A stretch of 64,000 nt of DNA. Origin: Cristatella mucedo. Its lineage: Eukaryota; Bryozoa; Phylactolaemata; Cristatellidae. The first letter of the stretch is position 1. Each line of letters begins with the position of its first letter. The position numbers and the translations under genes were made by a program. Of this stretch, positions 18,490 to 30,226 are shown in pieces. Below the pieces are notes generated by a model that was not told the DNA's origin, searched no databases, and saw nothing but the letters and a program-made list of their open reading frames with translations. The stretch spans positions 3,540,501-3,604,500 of the forward strand of contig WPIO01000026.1 in assembly GCA_009760855.2 (NCBI GenBank), given 5' to 3'.

Positions 18490-21400
18490 AACAAAACGTC
18501 TTCGTAAGATTGAAGCCAGTGGTTGGTTTTTAGGTAGGAAAACTGCTAATGGTAATGAGATTGATTATGAATGTGAAGGTTTTAAATTAGAAGATTCAGA
18601 TATTAGTACATTCAAAGAAAATTGTGCTCCATGGTTAATAGATGTTATGAATAGTGTTTCTTCTAGCATAAATAATGTAAAAATGAGTGTTGTCATCCAT
18701 GTTAAATTAGAAAATGCAAAGGGTGAAACTATTTTTGCTGTATTGAATGGTTCTTCATCAGCAATTTTGAATAGGGTTTCTCATTTCAAATCAATTATTG
18801 GAAAACATTTCGGTGTAATGAATAAGACTCTTGATAACTGGAATGAGGGTGGTTCATCTTTGTAGATTTGTTAGAATTGTTAGTGGTTACGCAAAGTTGG
18901 CGATATATACTCCTCAAATTGGTGGCTCATATATTCCTCTTCCTGAAAAAATAAAAAATAAGAGGTGTATCATAAACATGAAGAATAATGAAGATAATTA
19001 TTGTGCATTATGGTGTGTTTTAAGAGCATTGCATCCAACTATACATCATTAAGAAGCAACTCATAAATTAAGAGTTATAGTACTTAAGAAGTATTCAGAT
19101 TTATTATATTGAATAAAACCATTATTTACAGCAAATGATGAAGATGATCCGAGGAGTAAATTTAGTATTAATAACAATGTTCCAATTAGAGTTGAGGATA
19201 TTCCAAAACTTGCTAAGCTATTTAATATTACTATAAATGTTTATGAATATACTTATTCTTTGTTTCCATTAATTGTTAACTCTGAGGAAAGTGAGAATCA
19301 TGTAGATCTTTTTTTATATAGTGATCAAAGAAAATCTCATTATGTTCTTATTACGAATTTTAATTCTCTATGTCGAACTAGTAAAGAAGTTGGAAGGACT
19401 AGGTTATTTTGTAAGAGATGTCTTTCAAGGTTTTATGAACAAGAAAAATTAGATGCTCATATTACTGATTGTAATTCAGAAAAATTGTGGAACATCTAAA
19501 GTGAAAATGCCACATGCAAATAGTAATAAAGATGGAACTGGTGATTTAGTTATGTTTAGAGATTTTAATAAAATGATTAAAGCACCTTTTGTTGCATATG
19601 CTGACTTTGAATGTTTGCTAGGTTCAATTGATAATCCAGAAGAAGCAATAAAAGGATCATCTAATCAACATAAACCTTTCTCTGGTGCTTATGTAATTGT
19701 AAATCATAAGGGTAAAATCGTATCACAATATACGCAAACTTTTGGATTTGATTGTGTTGATAAATTCATTATCTCATTAAAGGAGGATTTCAAGAAGAAT
19801 AAAGAAGAACTTAAGAAAGTGCTTAAAAGATGTAAAATATATGATAAATCATCGATGACAGAAGAAAAGAAAAAAGAATATGATAATGCAAATGCTTGTT
19901 GGATATGTGGAAAACCCTTAGATAAAGATAAAAAAAAGTATTAGATCACTGTCACCTAACTGGTAAATACAGAGGAGCACATAGTTCTTGCAATTCAAAA
20001 CTAAAAATCTCTGTAAAATCCTTAAAACTTCAAGTATATATTCACAATCTTAGGGGATATGATTCTCATTTAATTGTTAGTGCTCTCAATTGCGATGAAG
20101 ATAAAAAACAAGTAATTGCTAATAATAAAGATTTTTAACTATAGATTTCGGTGATATATGTTTCAGAGATTCTTATCAATTGTTGCAAAGTTCTTTACCT
20201 AATCTAATGAAGAATTTATCAAAGGCTGAGGATAAATTTGCTGCAATAAGACAACACTTTAATGAGTTTGAAGGAAAACAATATGATGATAAAAAGATAG
20301 AATGACTTACTAGAAAGGGTGTTTATCCATATGAGTACATTGATTCTTTTGCAAGATTTCAAGAAACAAGTTTACCACCAATTGAAAAGTTGTATTCTAG
20401 TCTTAGTGGAGATATCTCACGAGAAGATTATGAGCATGCAAATAAAGTATGCAATGCATTTGAAATAAAGAATCTGAAAGACTATCATGACTTATATCTA
20501 AAGATTGATGTTTTAGGTTTGGCAGATGTTTTTGAGAGGTTTCGTGATCTAATAATTAAACATTATGAAATAGATCCCGCAGAGTTCCTAACAACTCCAC
20601 AATTAACTTGGACTTTGGGGTTAAAACATACAAGTGTTGTTCTTGAATTACTAACTGATCCAAATATGTATTTATTCTTTAAAAAGGGAATACGTGGAGG
20701 AATGACACAAGTTTCAAAACGAATGGCTAAAGCAAAAAATCCAAGATGTATTGACTTTGATCCTAAGAAATTAACTTCATATCTTTTATACTTTGATGCA
20801 ACCAATCTTTGTGGATGGGCAATGAAACAGAATTTACCAACAGGTGGCTTTAATTTCTTAACAAAGCAAAAACTAAAATTTTGGAATGAGAATAAAGATG
20901 ATATAAATAAGAGATTTAAGACAACATCAAACAAAGGTTATGTTCTTGAAGTTGATATGCATTGTCCAAAAGAAAAACATGATTATTTCTCTGATTATCC
21001 TTTACTTCCAGAGAATAAGAGAGTAACAAAAGACAAATATTCTAAATATCAAAAAGGATTTAATAGAGGTAGTGATCCAGTAGAAAAACTAGTATTAGAT
21101 TTAGAACCAAATGAAAAATATGTTATTCATTATCTTAATCTAAAGAATTGTATCGAGTTAGGTTATGAATTAACAAAAATAAATAGAGTATTAGAGTTTG
21201 ATCAGTCTAATTGGTTAGAAGAATATATTGATAATAATACTAAGCTTAGGAATAATGAAAAGAATGATTTCGAAAAGGACTTCCTAAAGTTATTAAATAA
21301 TGCTTTCTTTGGCAAGACAATGGAGAATGTTCGTGGAAGGAAAAACATTGAATTGTTAAATAGAGAATTGAGTGATGATTTAGTTATAATAAATAAGATT

Positions 21401-22275
21401 TATAGGAGTCCTAGGTTTGTTGATAGGAAGATATTATCTAATAACATTGTATAGAAAGTCATAAGGAAACAGTAACACTAAATAAACCTATTTATGTTGG
21501 GTTCTGTATTCTTAATTTATCAAAGATGTTAATGCAAAAGTTTTATAATCTAACGATGAAGAAAAGATATGATTCAAAGATAATCTTATCATATACTGAT
21601 ACTGATTCACTTGTTATGGAGAATTTTACTGAAGATGTATATAAAGATTTCATTGAATACCCTGAGACACTTGATTTAAATACATTTCCTGATGATTATC
21701 CATTTTGGAAAGATGAGAAAGCAAAAGTTTTATAAAAAGTAATAATAAGATCGTTGGGAAGTTTAAAGATGAGATAACAGATAAAATTAAAACAGCAATA
21801 CTAAATGAATGTGTTTTCTTAAGACCAAAACTTTATTCTTATACTGTTTGTCTTGATGATATTAAAGTTGATAAGGAAGGAAAACAAATAGGAAGTACTA
21901 GGATTGTATGTGAAATGAATGAAAGATATAACAAAGAAGGAAAACAAATAGGACAATCTAAAAAAACAAAGGGAGTAAATAAAACTGTTGTTGATAGGAT
22001 TTTGAAACATTAAGACTTTAAGTCATGCCTGAGTACTAAAGTAGATAAATCTTGTGAGCAATCATTGATTAGAAGTGAAAAGCATATAATGTATACTGTC
22101 AGACAAAACAAAGTTGCACTATCAGCATTCGAATCAAAACGTTACTGGTTAGATTGTGGTTGCTGTAGTTACGCATACGGTCATTACAAGATTGCAGAAG
22201 CATTAAGCAATGGAACAAATCCAGGACGTTGTGAAAAATGTAATATTGATATAGATGCCAAAAAGGAAGATTGAA
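18490..22275 (+). pseudogene. Polinton protein-primed DNA polymerase B (fossil)
   Basis: Would copy the element's linear genome using a terminal protein as primer (family knowledge). Landmarks in order: an N-terminal region ending in CIINMKNNEDNYCALW; exonuclease motif FVAYADFECLL near 19,590; a Cys-His knuckle (CWICGKPL, then DHCHLTGKYRGAH) near 19,900; FDATNLCGWAM near 20,795; the KLLNNAFFGKTMENVRGR finger motif near 21,290; the catalytic YTDTDSLV near 21,595; and NKVALSAFESKRYW with AYGHYKI at the end. About 3.8 kb, the usual size for Polinton pPolB. Broken at many points. It lies at the left end of the element and its beginning may be missing along with the expected left terminus. Confidence 0.95.
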
Positions 22276-22431
22276 AATACTAAAACAATACCAGTAAAGA
22301 AAGTTGGATTTTCAGATAAAAAGAAAAAGGAAGATGATAAAAAAACTAGTTTCTAGAAAGGAAGAGATAGAACTATACCAATCAATGGAGAAATTAAATA
22401 TATATTACTAAAATATTATTACTATTATAGG

Positions 22432-22731
22432 ATGCATCCCAAAGAAGATTTTCAAGTTTCAGAAGTAGAAATTACAAGCTCTGATAGTGGATCCGAATAT
22501 TCAGAAGACTCAATCGATGATCCTGATTATGAAATGGAAACTGAAATGGAATCTGAGTCTTACGAGTCTGAAGCTTCCTCATACATGGATTCTGAAACAG
22601 ATGAAGAGGTAGATCTAGAAGAACTTCTATTTGGTAAGCAATACGAAGATCTCACTGAAGAAGAAGTCAAATCATATGAAGAATTCCTTGAAGGATTGGT
22701 AGATAGCTCTGAAGGTGAAAAGATTTAATTT
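22432..22731 (+). CDS. Acidic serine/glutamate-rich Polinton protein, unknown
   Basis: 99 codons, looks whole. Very acidic and Ser-rich (for example SSDSGSEYSEDSIDD, METEMESESYESE), followed by DEEVDLEELLFGKQYEDL. No catalytic domain. Such a composition suits a transcription regulator or a DNA-mimic, but nothing shows which. First of a run of small plus-strand genes after the polymerase; the start follows attatag. Confidence 0.6.
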
Positions 22732-22754
22732 CAATTAAATAAAATTATCTTTTC

Positions 22755-22768
22755 ATATATAGAAAATG
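22755..22768 (+). promoter_or_regulatory. Start-site motif atatatagaaaatg
   Basis: Abuts the paralogue 1 start. Same or similar motif before starts at 23,076, 23,386, 31,055, 31,736, 32,763, 33,642, 37,338 and 38,626 (plus) and 30,196, 26,266 and 38,615 (minus). Confidence 0.6.
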
Positions 22769-23086
22769 GATGTCTCGAGAATTTTGAGTTGCGAACAATC
22801 TAGAGAAATTGCAATTAAAATCTGTCTTTACAAACCTAAAGGAGAAGATCAACGAATAGTTAAGAATTCACTTGATAAACTTATTCCAGATATTGATAGT
22901 TCATATATTAGTATTCTTATAGATATATGTGATACATGTGATAAACTAATGGAAAGTCGTAGTAAGATAAATGAGATGCTTATAGAGGCAAAAAAAAGTC
23001 AAAAACACCAAAAACAAAACAAGGAGTTCAAATTAATTAATTATATATTAAACAAATTTTATAAGTCATATATAGATGGATGAAAG
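22766..23086 (+). CDS. Small Polinton protein, tandem paralogue 1, unknown
   Basis: 105 codons, looks whole. Shares its plan with the next gene: a short N-terminal MDxSRxL, a Cys, SREIA, then an IDICDTCDKLMESRSKI helix matching IDVCDLHDKMEECDRMI. Mostly helical, basic tail, no known domain. The start is fixed by atatatagaaaatg directly in front. It overlaps the next gene by about 10 nt, so the pair is likely expressed together or arose by duplication in place. Confidence 0.65.
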
Positions 23087-23330
23087 AATATCAAGAATGC
23101 TATGTTTCGAAATTTCAAGGGACACTGCTTATCATCTTTTTAATTTAAGATTTAAACCCGCTGAATATAATATGAAAAAGAAACTATGTTCTTATATTGC
23201 TATGTTACCTGAATCAGCTATTGCAGAGTTAATTGATGTTTGTGATCTTCACGATAAAATGGAAGAGTGTGATAGGATGATAGCAAAAATAGTATCAGGG
23301 AATTTTAATAAATATTTTAAGTTATAATTT
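23076..23330 (+). CDS. Small Polinton protein, tandem paralogue 2, unknown
   Basis: 83 codons, looks whole. Begins MDERISRMLCFEISRDTAYH and carries ELIDVCDLHDKMEECDRM, aligned end to end with the preceding gene. Lacks that gene's Lys-rich tail. Preceded by atatatagatg, the same start-site motif. Confidence 0.65.
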
Positions 23331-23385
23331 ATTTAGTTTCTTTTTAATTTGTGTGTATGTAATTTTTTTATTATTATATAAGAAA

Positions 23386-23871
23386 ATGGCAGAAGTTACT
23401 GATCCCACGCTTGCAACTAGCGTAGCAGCACTTAAATCTTGTGTAGATTATCTTGTTAGGTCAAGAATGACAGCATATGATGAACAACAACTCAGTTCTG
23501 ATGTTTCAGTTATGACTGATGCATCTGTTAAGAAATTCTATCTTGATGAAGCAAATATTGAAGCACAAAAGATTATTAGTGCTGGTCAAACTGAAGTTCT
23601 ATCAGGACTTGAGTCAAGAGTCAGATCAAAAGTTGATTCTCTCCTCGATGACCCAAGTAAAATTGCTTGTTATATGACTTGGATTGCTGGTCAACTTCCA
23701 ACACTCTCTACAGTCATATCTGGAGTATCTGGAATTAAACCTGATATCTCTGGAATTGTTAAAGATGAGTGCTATGCAGTTCTTCCAAGTATTACTGATT
23801 GTATGAGTGCTAAACAAAAAGCGGCAGCAGCAGCACTAGCAGAGCAACCTGATCCAAGCACTGTTTAATTA
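23386..23871 (+). CDS. Polinton protein with C-terminal Ala-rich tail, unknown
   Basis: About 160 codons from the ATG at 23,386, chosen because ttatataagaaaatg abuts it; it looks whole. Begins MAEVTDPTLATSVAAL and is helical throughout, with a central segment MTWIAGQLPTLSTVISGV that is mildly hydrophobic, ending in an Ala-rich stretch. Could be a virion core or scaffold protein; no homology recognised. Confidence 0.6.
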
Positions 23872-23899
23872 ATTTAAATAAAAAATAAAAACAGTATAA

Positions 23900-24295
23900 A
23901 TATATAGAAAATTAGTGTTGAGACAAGAAGTAAAGACTGTCTTGAAGAAGTACAAGGTCAACAGTATTCAAACTTTAAAATCTGTTAATATCCAATGGGT
24001 AGAATAGAGACATCAGATCGACTTTGTTAGATGCTGTAAAACTAGTATTAGAATATAAAGCACTTATAATAAATCACTCTGAAACAGAAATAGCAAATAT
24101 ATTTACTAAAGTTAGAGATGGTTCAATCTTTGAAGAGTTCCTTAAAGACTTAATAGAAAAAAAATAGTATGAAGTCTGAAGCTTACTCTAAAAAAATTGA
24201 ACTAACTAAACAAATAAAGAAAGAGATAGATGCAGGAAAGAGTTTTGATATACCAAAAGAATTGATTAAAGAAACTATGGATTGGAAGATTTAAA
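23900..24295 (+). pseudogene. Remnant of a small Polinton gene, unknown
   Basis: AT-rich, with a start-site motif (tatatagaaaa) at 23,903 and helical, Lys-rich coding remnants ending near 24,293. Broken. No domain recognised. Confidence 0.4.
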
Positions 24296-24299
24296 TATC

Positions 24300-25363
24300 T
24301 GAAATATAAGGATTAACATATATTTTTACTCCATTTGTTTTATCGATTGATGCTGAAGGAGAATTATAAACTCCTTTAACTAATCCAATCTCAATATAAT
24401 CTGTACCAGTTGGTGCTGTAAAGTATGAACTATTTAAAACTGGATAGATAACACTAAAATTAAGAGTATTTTTGAAGGAGTATTTGCAATAGTAAAATTA
24501 GCTGGTGAACTGTTTAATAAAACCATATTATCAGCAACACCATCGAATCTTAATTTGAAGTAAGAACTAAACATTGAATTATAGGCAATCTTATGATACA
24601 AGTTTCTAACAAAAATACCACTATCTGTTGGTTTTTCAATAGTAATAGTAATATTTGCTTTCATAACTCTAAATGAAACTCTAATTCCTACAACTGTATA
24701 CGAATCAACATAATAAATTGATTTAGAAACTGTATACTTAGTTAGAAAATCAATGAAATTACTAGCACCATCTGTTGCATTATTTATATCACTTACCTTT
24801 ATCATTATACTCGTGTATACTAATTTTTATGTTTATATCAGATAGTTTTGCTAAGATGTTTGTTCTATCACTAGAAGAAATTGTATCTTTATCTCCTAAA
24901 TTGATAACATTAAAATACAACAGTTAAATCTCCAAAATAATCAATGGAACGAGAATCACCAGAAAAGTAAGGTATGTTGCCACATTTTAAATAAAAATGA
25001 TGAAAGTATTTATTGCTAATTAGCAAAAGTTGCTTCTCTTCTATTCATTATTAATCTTTCAACACTTATGTTTCCATTTATTGTTTCATCTTGTTTATAC
25101 ATACCAGTTTTTGTATGAAGATATTTTTTTGTTGCAATATCTCTTTCATCAACAGGATCTGAAATATTCACATACTTTTTTGAGTTTGCAGATAAATTAC
25201 CAGTTATACGTTGATCTGAAACTGAATCTTTTCTCGGATAGTTGTTATCAGCAAATGACTTATTAACAGTTTCTTATGAATCAACAGTTTCTCCAACATT
25301 TTTTATTCTGTTTGAATCAAAGTTCAAAGTTCCATCCATTTGTAAATCTTTTCTGCTCAGCAT
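24300..25363 (-). pseudogene. Polinton fibre-like protein B (fossil)
   Basis: Reads from right to left. The N-terminal part has two shaft repeats of the phage tail-fibre kind: NRIKNVGETVDS and KKYVNISDPVDERDIATKKY. The C-terminal part (24,434-24,805) is beta-rich and would be the head. The start at 25,363 follows a tatatag motif. It sits in a block of three minus-strand fibre-like genes. Broken. Likely role: host-cell attachment from the virion surface, by analogy with tail fibres. Confidence 0.7.
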
Positions 25364-25374
25364 TTTAATGTGTT

Positions 25375-26266
25375 GCTATATAAAGTGTTACATTTAATGT
25401 TTTATTAAATAAATCTGTTATAGATACAAATAGTGAACTCTCTACTATTTTCTTATTTAAATATAGAGAATAACTTCCAAACAATTGAAAAGGATATTCT
25501 TTTGCATTTATTCCATTTGCTGGAAAAGGAATAACAATTTTTATTAAATTTGGAGTTAATGAATATATTGCTAAAAGAACAAATATACCTCTAGATACAG
25601 AAAAATCTCCTAAAGCACTAATCCATTTTCCATCATATGATAGATTACCAAGTGTTGTTTTTAATGAACCATCAACGACACCACTAAAATTTATAACTGC
25701 TACAATACCATCTGTAATTCTATTTAGGTAATCAAGATTGACACCATCATTAAGATTAACAGGATCATATATAATTCTAATAAAATTATATATATATCTA
25801 AGTTTCCATTAACTCTTCCTCCATGTAAATTAAGAAAGTTTGCATTAATATATCCTTTATTTGGTACAGTAAAATCATTATCAGGATTTACACCTACAGA
25901 TGGAGTTGTAGCTCTAATACCACCATTTACAACTAAATTTCCTCTAATTGTTCAATCTGTAATCTGTAGTGGTAGTTTTGTATCAGCATAATCTTTCGTT
26001 GCAGCATCACTAGGATTAATAGGATTAGCAAGATCTACTATTCTATAATTATTCATATCAATATCTCCATCATTTGTAGTAGATCTAGAAACTTTTGTAA
26101 CAAAGTTAGTATCTATATACTTTCTGTTTACTGCATCTCTAGCATCAACAGGATCACCTAAATTCTTTATAAGATTATTATCCATATTTAGATTTCCACT
26201 AAGTACATCACCAGTCTTCTTAATTCAATTCTTTCCAGGCTTTCCCTTACTTCTTTTTTCTAACAT
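25375..26266 (-). pseudogene. Polinton fibre-like protein A (fossil)
   Basis: Starts at 26,266 behind tgtatagaaatg. The shaft shows two full repeats, LIKNLGDPVDARDAVNRKYI and YRIVDLANPINPSDAATKDY, followed by a variant around TVPNKGYINANFLNLHGG. The beta-rich C-terminal third is a probable head. The N(L/V)xxPVxxxDAxxKxY repeat is the one found in phage tail fibres and some eukaryotic virus fibres. Broken. Confidence 0.75.
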
Positions 26267-26269
26267 TTC

Positions 26270-27125
26270 TATACAATACTAACAATAAAATCTATAAAAG
26301 TAATTTCACTTGCAACAGAAAACTTATCAATAGCATATCTACGCGTTCCATCAATATTAATTATTAAAACTACTTTACCACTCACACCATAAGTATTATC
26401 ACTTGTTAATTCTACATAAGAATCAGTCTTATTAGCTGCGTACATAATATTAGATACCATTCCAAAATTAGGTAATACTCCTGGAAAGAATGTTTTAAGA
26501 TTAGTTGAGCACGCGACAACTTTTCCTGTTCCTGGAGAAATAACAGGCATATCACCAGGCGTAATTTGTTGAGGTTGAAATTTATTTCCTATACTTCCAT
26601 TTGCAGTAATATTTAAACCTAACATATCAAGATAGAATATACTTAGATAAGTACTCATCAAACCTAAATATCTAAATGATATTTATTTATTACTATCAAT
26701 ATATTGTTTTGTTGCTACATCAGAATTTTTACATAAATAATATTCTTATTTCCCATATCAATACTTGACATTGCTTTACATTGAAACACTGCTGTCATAC
26801 TTTTTAATAATCCATAGTTTATTACCTTATAAGGTCTTAGATCTGAGTAAACAGTCCCATCAGTAGAATTACCAGATATACCATGAACATTCTTACAATT
26901 CAATTGTGATTTCATTATTGCTCCACTCTTTGGTAATATATCAGTTGAACTTGATACTTTTGCTATTTCTCCTGAAGGGTTACGAATAACATTGTTACCA
27001 GCACTTGAACTAAGAGCATAATCCAATCTTATAGCATCACCACTATTAACAGGAAATCCTAAATTAGTTATTCTATTATTATTTGCATCAAGACTAGTAT
27101 AAATATTACCATTAACTTTTCTAAC
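26270..27125 (-). pseudogene. Polinton fibre-like protein C (fossil)
   Basis: The N-terminal repeat NNRITNLGFPVNSGDAIRLD is of the same kind as in fibres A and B. Then comes a long Ser/Asn-rich beta region, and a C-terminal head-like region ending near 26,270. Broken. Its 3' end abuts the start of fibre A, and the plus-strand gene at 27,147 diverges from its 5' end. Confidence 0.7.
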
Positions 27126-27146
27126 TTTTTCCGTTACTTATAATAT

Positions 27147-28267
27147 ATGATGAAAAAAGTAAGAGCAAGAAGAGGTAAAGGTGTTGGAGAAGATATAAAA
27201 GAAGGAGTTAAAACAAATAAAAATGAAATAGAAGGTGTTAAAACAGCTACAAATGTAGGTGAAAAAGTAATTACAAAAGTAGTTCCAAAGATTGCTGCAA
27301 GATTATCATTAGCTGCGTCTGAAAAGATTGCAAAAATAGTACCTAAAGTCTTACAATCTCTCAAAGCTATTGGTGCTGGTGCTAATTTTTTAGGTGGATT
27401 TCTTAGTGGATTTACAGGAATACTTGATCTAAGTCTATTTATAAAAGAAATTGTAGATTATATTAGTAGTGGAAAGTATGGACAAGTGTTTTGGAAAACA
27501 ATGACAGAAAAAGAGAAGGATTAGAAAAAATGATTGAATCTTTAGAAATAGGTCTTATGATTATCGATATATTACTTGCTGCAGAAAAAGATATTTATCC
27601 ATGGCATTGGAATCCGAGTGAATTTATAGCTGATGTTTTTGGACAAGAAATTAAATGGGATGCTGCTCAACTTGATCCAAAATCATGGTCAAAGAATTTC
27701 TTAGAAGTTAGGTCTGGGGGTTTTCTTCCAGTTATACCTGCTATTATTTCAACAATTGCAGGAATTATTGCTGGTTTGAGAGCAGGTATTTCAATTGCAG
27801 TTACTTTTGCCAATCTAATGAAAAAGTTAGTGGATGAAACAATGTTCGCTGCAAAAGCACCACCGATGAAAACACATGATCAACGAATGGAAGCTTTAAC
27901 TTTACAAAGTGAAAGACTAACAAATGCTATTAATGATTTGAGTAGAATGATAGCACTAATTAAAAAAGGAATTGACATTGACGTATCAGGGAGAGTTCAA
28001 AACTCAGAAGTAAAGAATCGATTGGATTATCTTGATAAAGGAATCAAATTAGTTGATAGTGGGGCTGTTGATTATTCACCAGAACTAAGGAGAGACATTC
28101 GACAAGTTGAGAGTAGTACAGTTGGTGGCAAAAAGACATGTAATTATAAAGCTGAAAGCGCAATGTTACTTAGTATTCTTTATGAAAGGGGTGCTAGTCC
28201 AGAAGGGATTGATAGAGAAATTAAGAAATTACTAGTGGAGCTTAAACAAAGATGTAGTAATTAATAA
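27147..28267 (+). pseudogene. Polinton protein with hydrophobic helices, unknown
   Basis: About 1.1 kb. A basic N terminus (KKVRARRGKGVGE) precedes a Gly/Ala-rich hydrophobic stretch (IGAGANFLGGFLSGF). A second one (FLPVIPAIISTIAGIIAGL) follows in the middle, then a helical Cys-containing tail. The basic head plus Gly/Ala hydrophobic helices recall membrane-active virion proteins, but no family was recognised. Broken. Confidence 0.5.
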
Positions 28268-28850
28268 TCTGAAAATCTAACTAGTTGATCATCTTCTGTT
28301 AAACAATAATCAAAATTTAGTCTTGCAAATTCTAGATGAAGTTCTATTGCCATCATATTGTGAGCAGTCGCAGCATCAACGGGATCTTCAAAATATCCTA
28401 TATGCATTCTTTCCCCATCTATTGTAATATAAGATACGTATTTGTTTGCTCTTATGTTATAACTAACACCTATAAAACCAGCTTCATTATCACACCTTAA
28501 TCCCTTATTTATATTATTCTCTGCATTAGTAGCTTCTCTTAAATTACTAATTAAGTTATCAGATTTGTCTGAGTTTATGTGATCCAATTGAAAAATAGGC
28601 ATTTCATTTTTACAAATGACCCAGGCAAGACGATGGCCAGAATATATTTTACCATCAATTCTAATAATTCTATATCCATTCTTATCAATCGTTCCTGCTT
28701 CTGAACCAATTTTAGCAGTTCATCCACGATTCGTTTTATTTGTAAACTTGCCAGTAAAAGCATCATAATCCAAAAGTTCAAGAACTCTATCTCTCAATGC
28801 AGTAGTCTCATTAATTCTAGTAGTACAATCATCATCTGAAATTTTCTATT
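28261..28850 (-). pseudogene. HNH-AP2 homing-type endonuclease in the Polinton (fossil)
   Basis: Contains the HNH core PIFQLDHINSDKSDNLISNL with REATNAENN, then an AP2-like DNA-binding unit (GFIGVSYNIRANKYVSYI, HIGYFEDPVDAATAHN). This HNH plus AP2 order is that of phage and giant-virus homing endonucleases. Upstream residues resemble the NUMOD4-like lead that such enzymes have. Broken. It lies between the hydrophobic protein and the PLA2-like gene, on the opposite strand, as a free-standing selfish gene would. Confidence 0.85.
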
Positions 28851-28899
28851 ATATGTTTTCTAAGTGTTTAAATTATTATTATTATATATAGAAATATGT

Positions 28900-29723
28900 A
28901 TCATGAAACAAAATTAACTCTATCTGACCATTAAGTAAAACAAATTCATAAATCAATAGAACCTATATCAATCCGACTTAAACACTCTGACTTATCCGGT
29001 AGTATTCCTATTCTTCTTACAAAGACTCAACTAAACAAAATAGAAAATAGTAAAGCAAAAGGAATTGGATTGCAATTGAATATTTCTTTGAAGCAACTAA
29101 GAGCAAATAGAAAACAGGAAGCGGTATTGTAGATTTTATGAATAAATTACCTGGCAATCGTGAAATGCATCTAAACCTTCCAGCAGGAGTAAAGAGTGAA
29201 TTTGTTCCTTGATGGTTCTTTCAACAATACAGGCAAGTACTCGTTCGCAAGCCCAGGAACCCAGTTTAGAAAACGTTTAAATCAAGGCTACGAGGGCATT
29301 AATGATTTGGATAGATCAGCGTTAGTCCATGATAGTCTTTATACAGAGACAGCATCAGATCCTGAACCAAAAAGAACAAAAATAAGAAATTTATCTGATA
29401 TGGTTCTTGCAGAAAGTGCTGCTAGAATTTCTCTTGATCCCAAACAACCAGATTATGTTCGTAATGATGCTAAGGTAGTTGCCGCGATAATGGCCGCAAA
29501 AATTCGATTAGGATTAGGACTTAATATTTTAGATAGTCAATTTGCAATGGATTTCTTAAAAGATAAAGAATCAAATCCATCAAGCATAAGTAAGATAACT
29601 AACTATGCAAAGAATCTTGTAGATAAAATGTTTGCTATAAGTAAAAAAAAAGATATAATCGAATTTTTATTTTGTTTTATTTGTTTATGTATTTTTATGT
29701 TTGTGTTTTTTAGTGTCTAATAA
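28900..29723 (+). pseudogene. PLA2-like virion protein of the Polinton (fossil)
   Basis: Carries the parvovirus-VP1/PLA2-like plan: a lead LPGNREMHLNLPAG, a Gly/Pro Ca-loop region near YSFASPGTQFRKRL, then ALVHDSLY with the His-Asp pair of the active site, and a helix LSDMVLAESAARIS. In adintoviruses such a domain is thought to help the virion leave the endosome (family knowledge). The C terminus is a hydrophobic segment. Broken. Confidence 0.75.
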
Positions 29724-29960
29724 TCAGCAGGATTAAACTTTTCTTGTTTCTTATCTACAGCATAAACTTTAACTTGTTCAAGCTTTAATCTAATATTAAG
29801 TCTTTCTTCTGAATTATAAGTATCTTTAGTTACATAACCTTCATCTAGAATACCAGTAACAGCAAAATCATTACCAAATTTTTGAATTATTTCAACAACA
29901 CTACCGAATTTCACTTGTTTGTTCTTTTGATCAAAGAATATACTTGGTTTAGTGCCAAAT
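29717..29960 (-). CDS. Small Polinton protein, unknown
   Basis: Beta-rich, KFGSVVEIIQKFGNDFAV and then LNIRLKLEQVKVYAVDKK. No domain recognised. Converges with the PLA2-like gene end. Confidence 0.4.
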
Positions 29961-30196
29961 TAAATTCTTATACAAATAGTTGAACGTACTTGATATCCAC
30001 TATATTCAAGTTTCATACTTGCTCTATTAACAATATCTTCTGGAATAAGTCTCATATCTTCAGTGATATAAATCCATGCATTTAAGTAAGGTTTAGAATC
30101 TTTAATAATTTTCTCTTCAATATGAACACGTGCTGGTTTTCCTTTAGGAATTACAACAGAGGCATTTTCAAGTACTACGAATTTGTTGTTATCCAT
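29960..30196 (-). CDS. Small Polinton protein, unknown
   Basis: 78 codons from ATG at 30,196, fixed by tgtatagaaaatg in front. Begins MDNNKFVVLENASVVIPK; beta-rich, no domain recognised. Possibly a small capsid or cement protein; that is a guess. Confidence 0.5.
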   Translation of the reverse strand: MDNNKFVVLENASVVIPKGKPARVHIEEKIIKDSKPYLNAWIYITEDMRLIPEDIVNRASMKLEYSGYQVRSTICIRI

Positions 30197-30226
30197 TTTC
30201 TATACAAGGAAAAGAAAATGTTTAAA

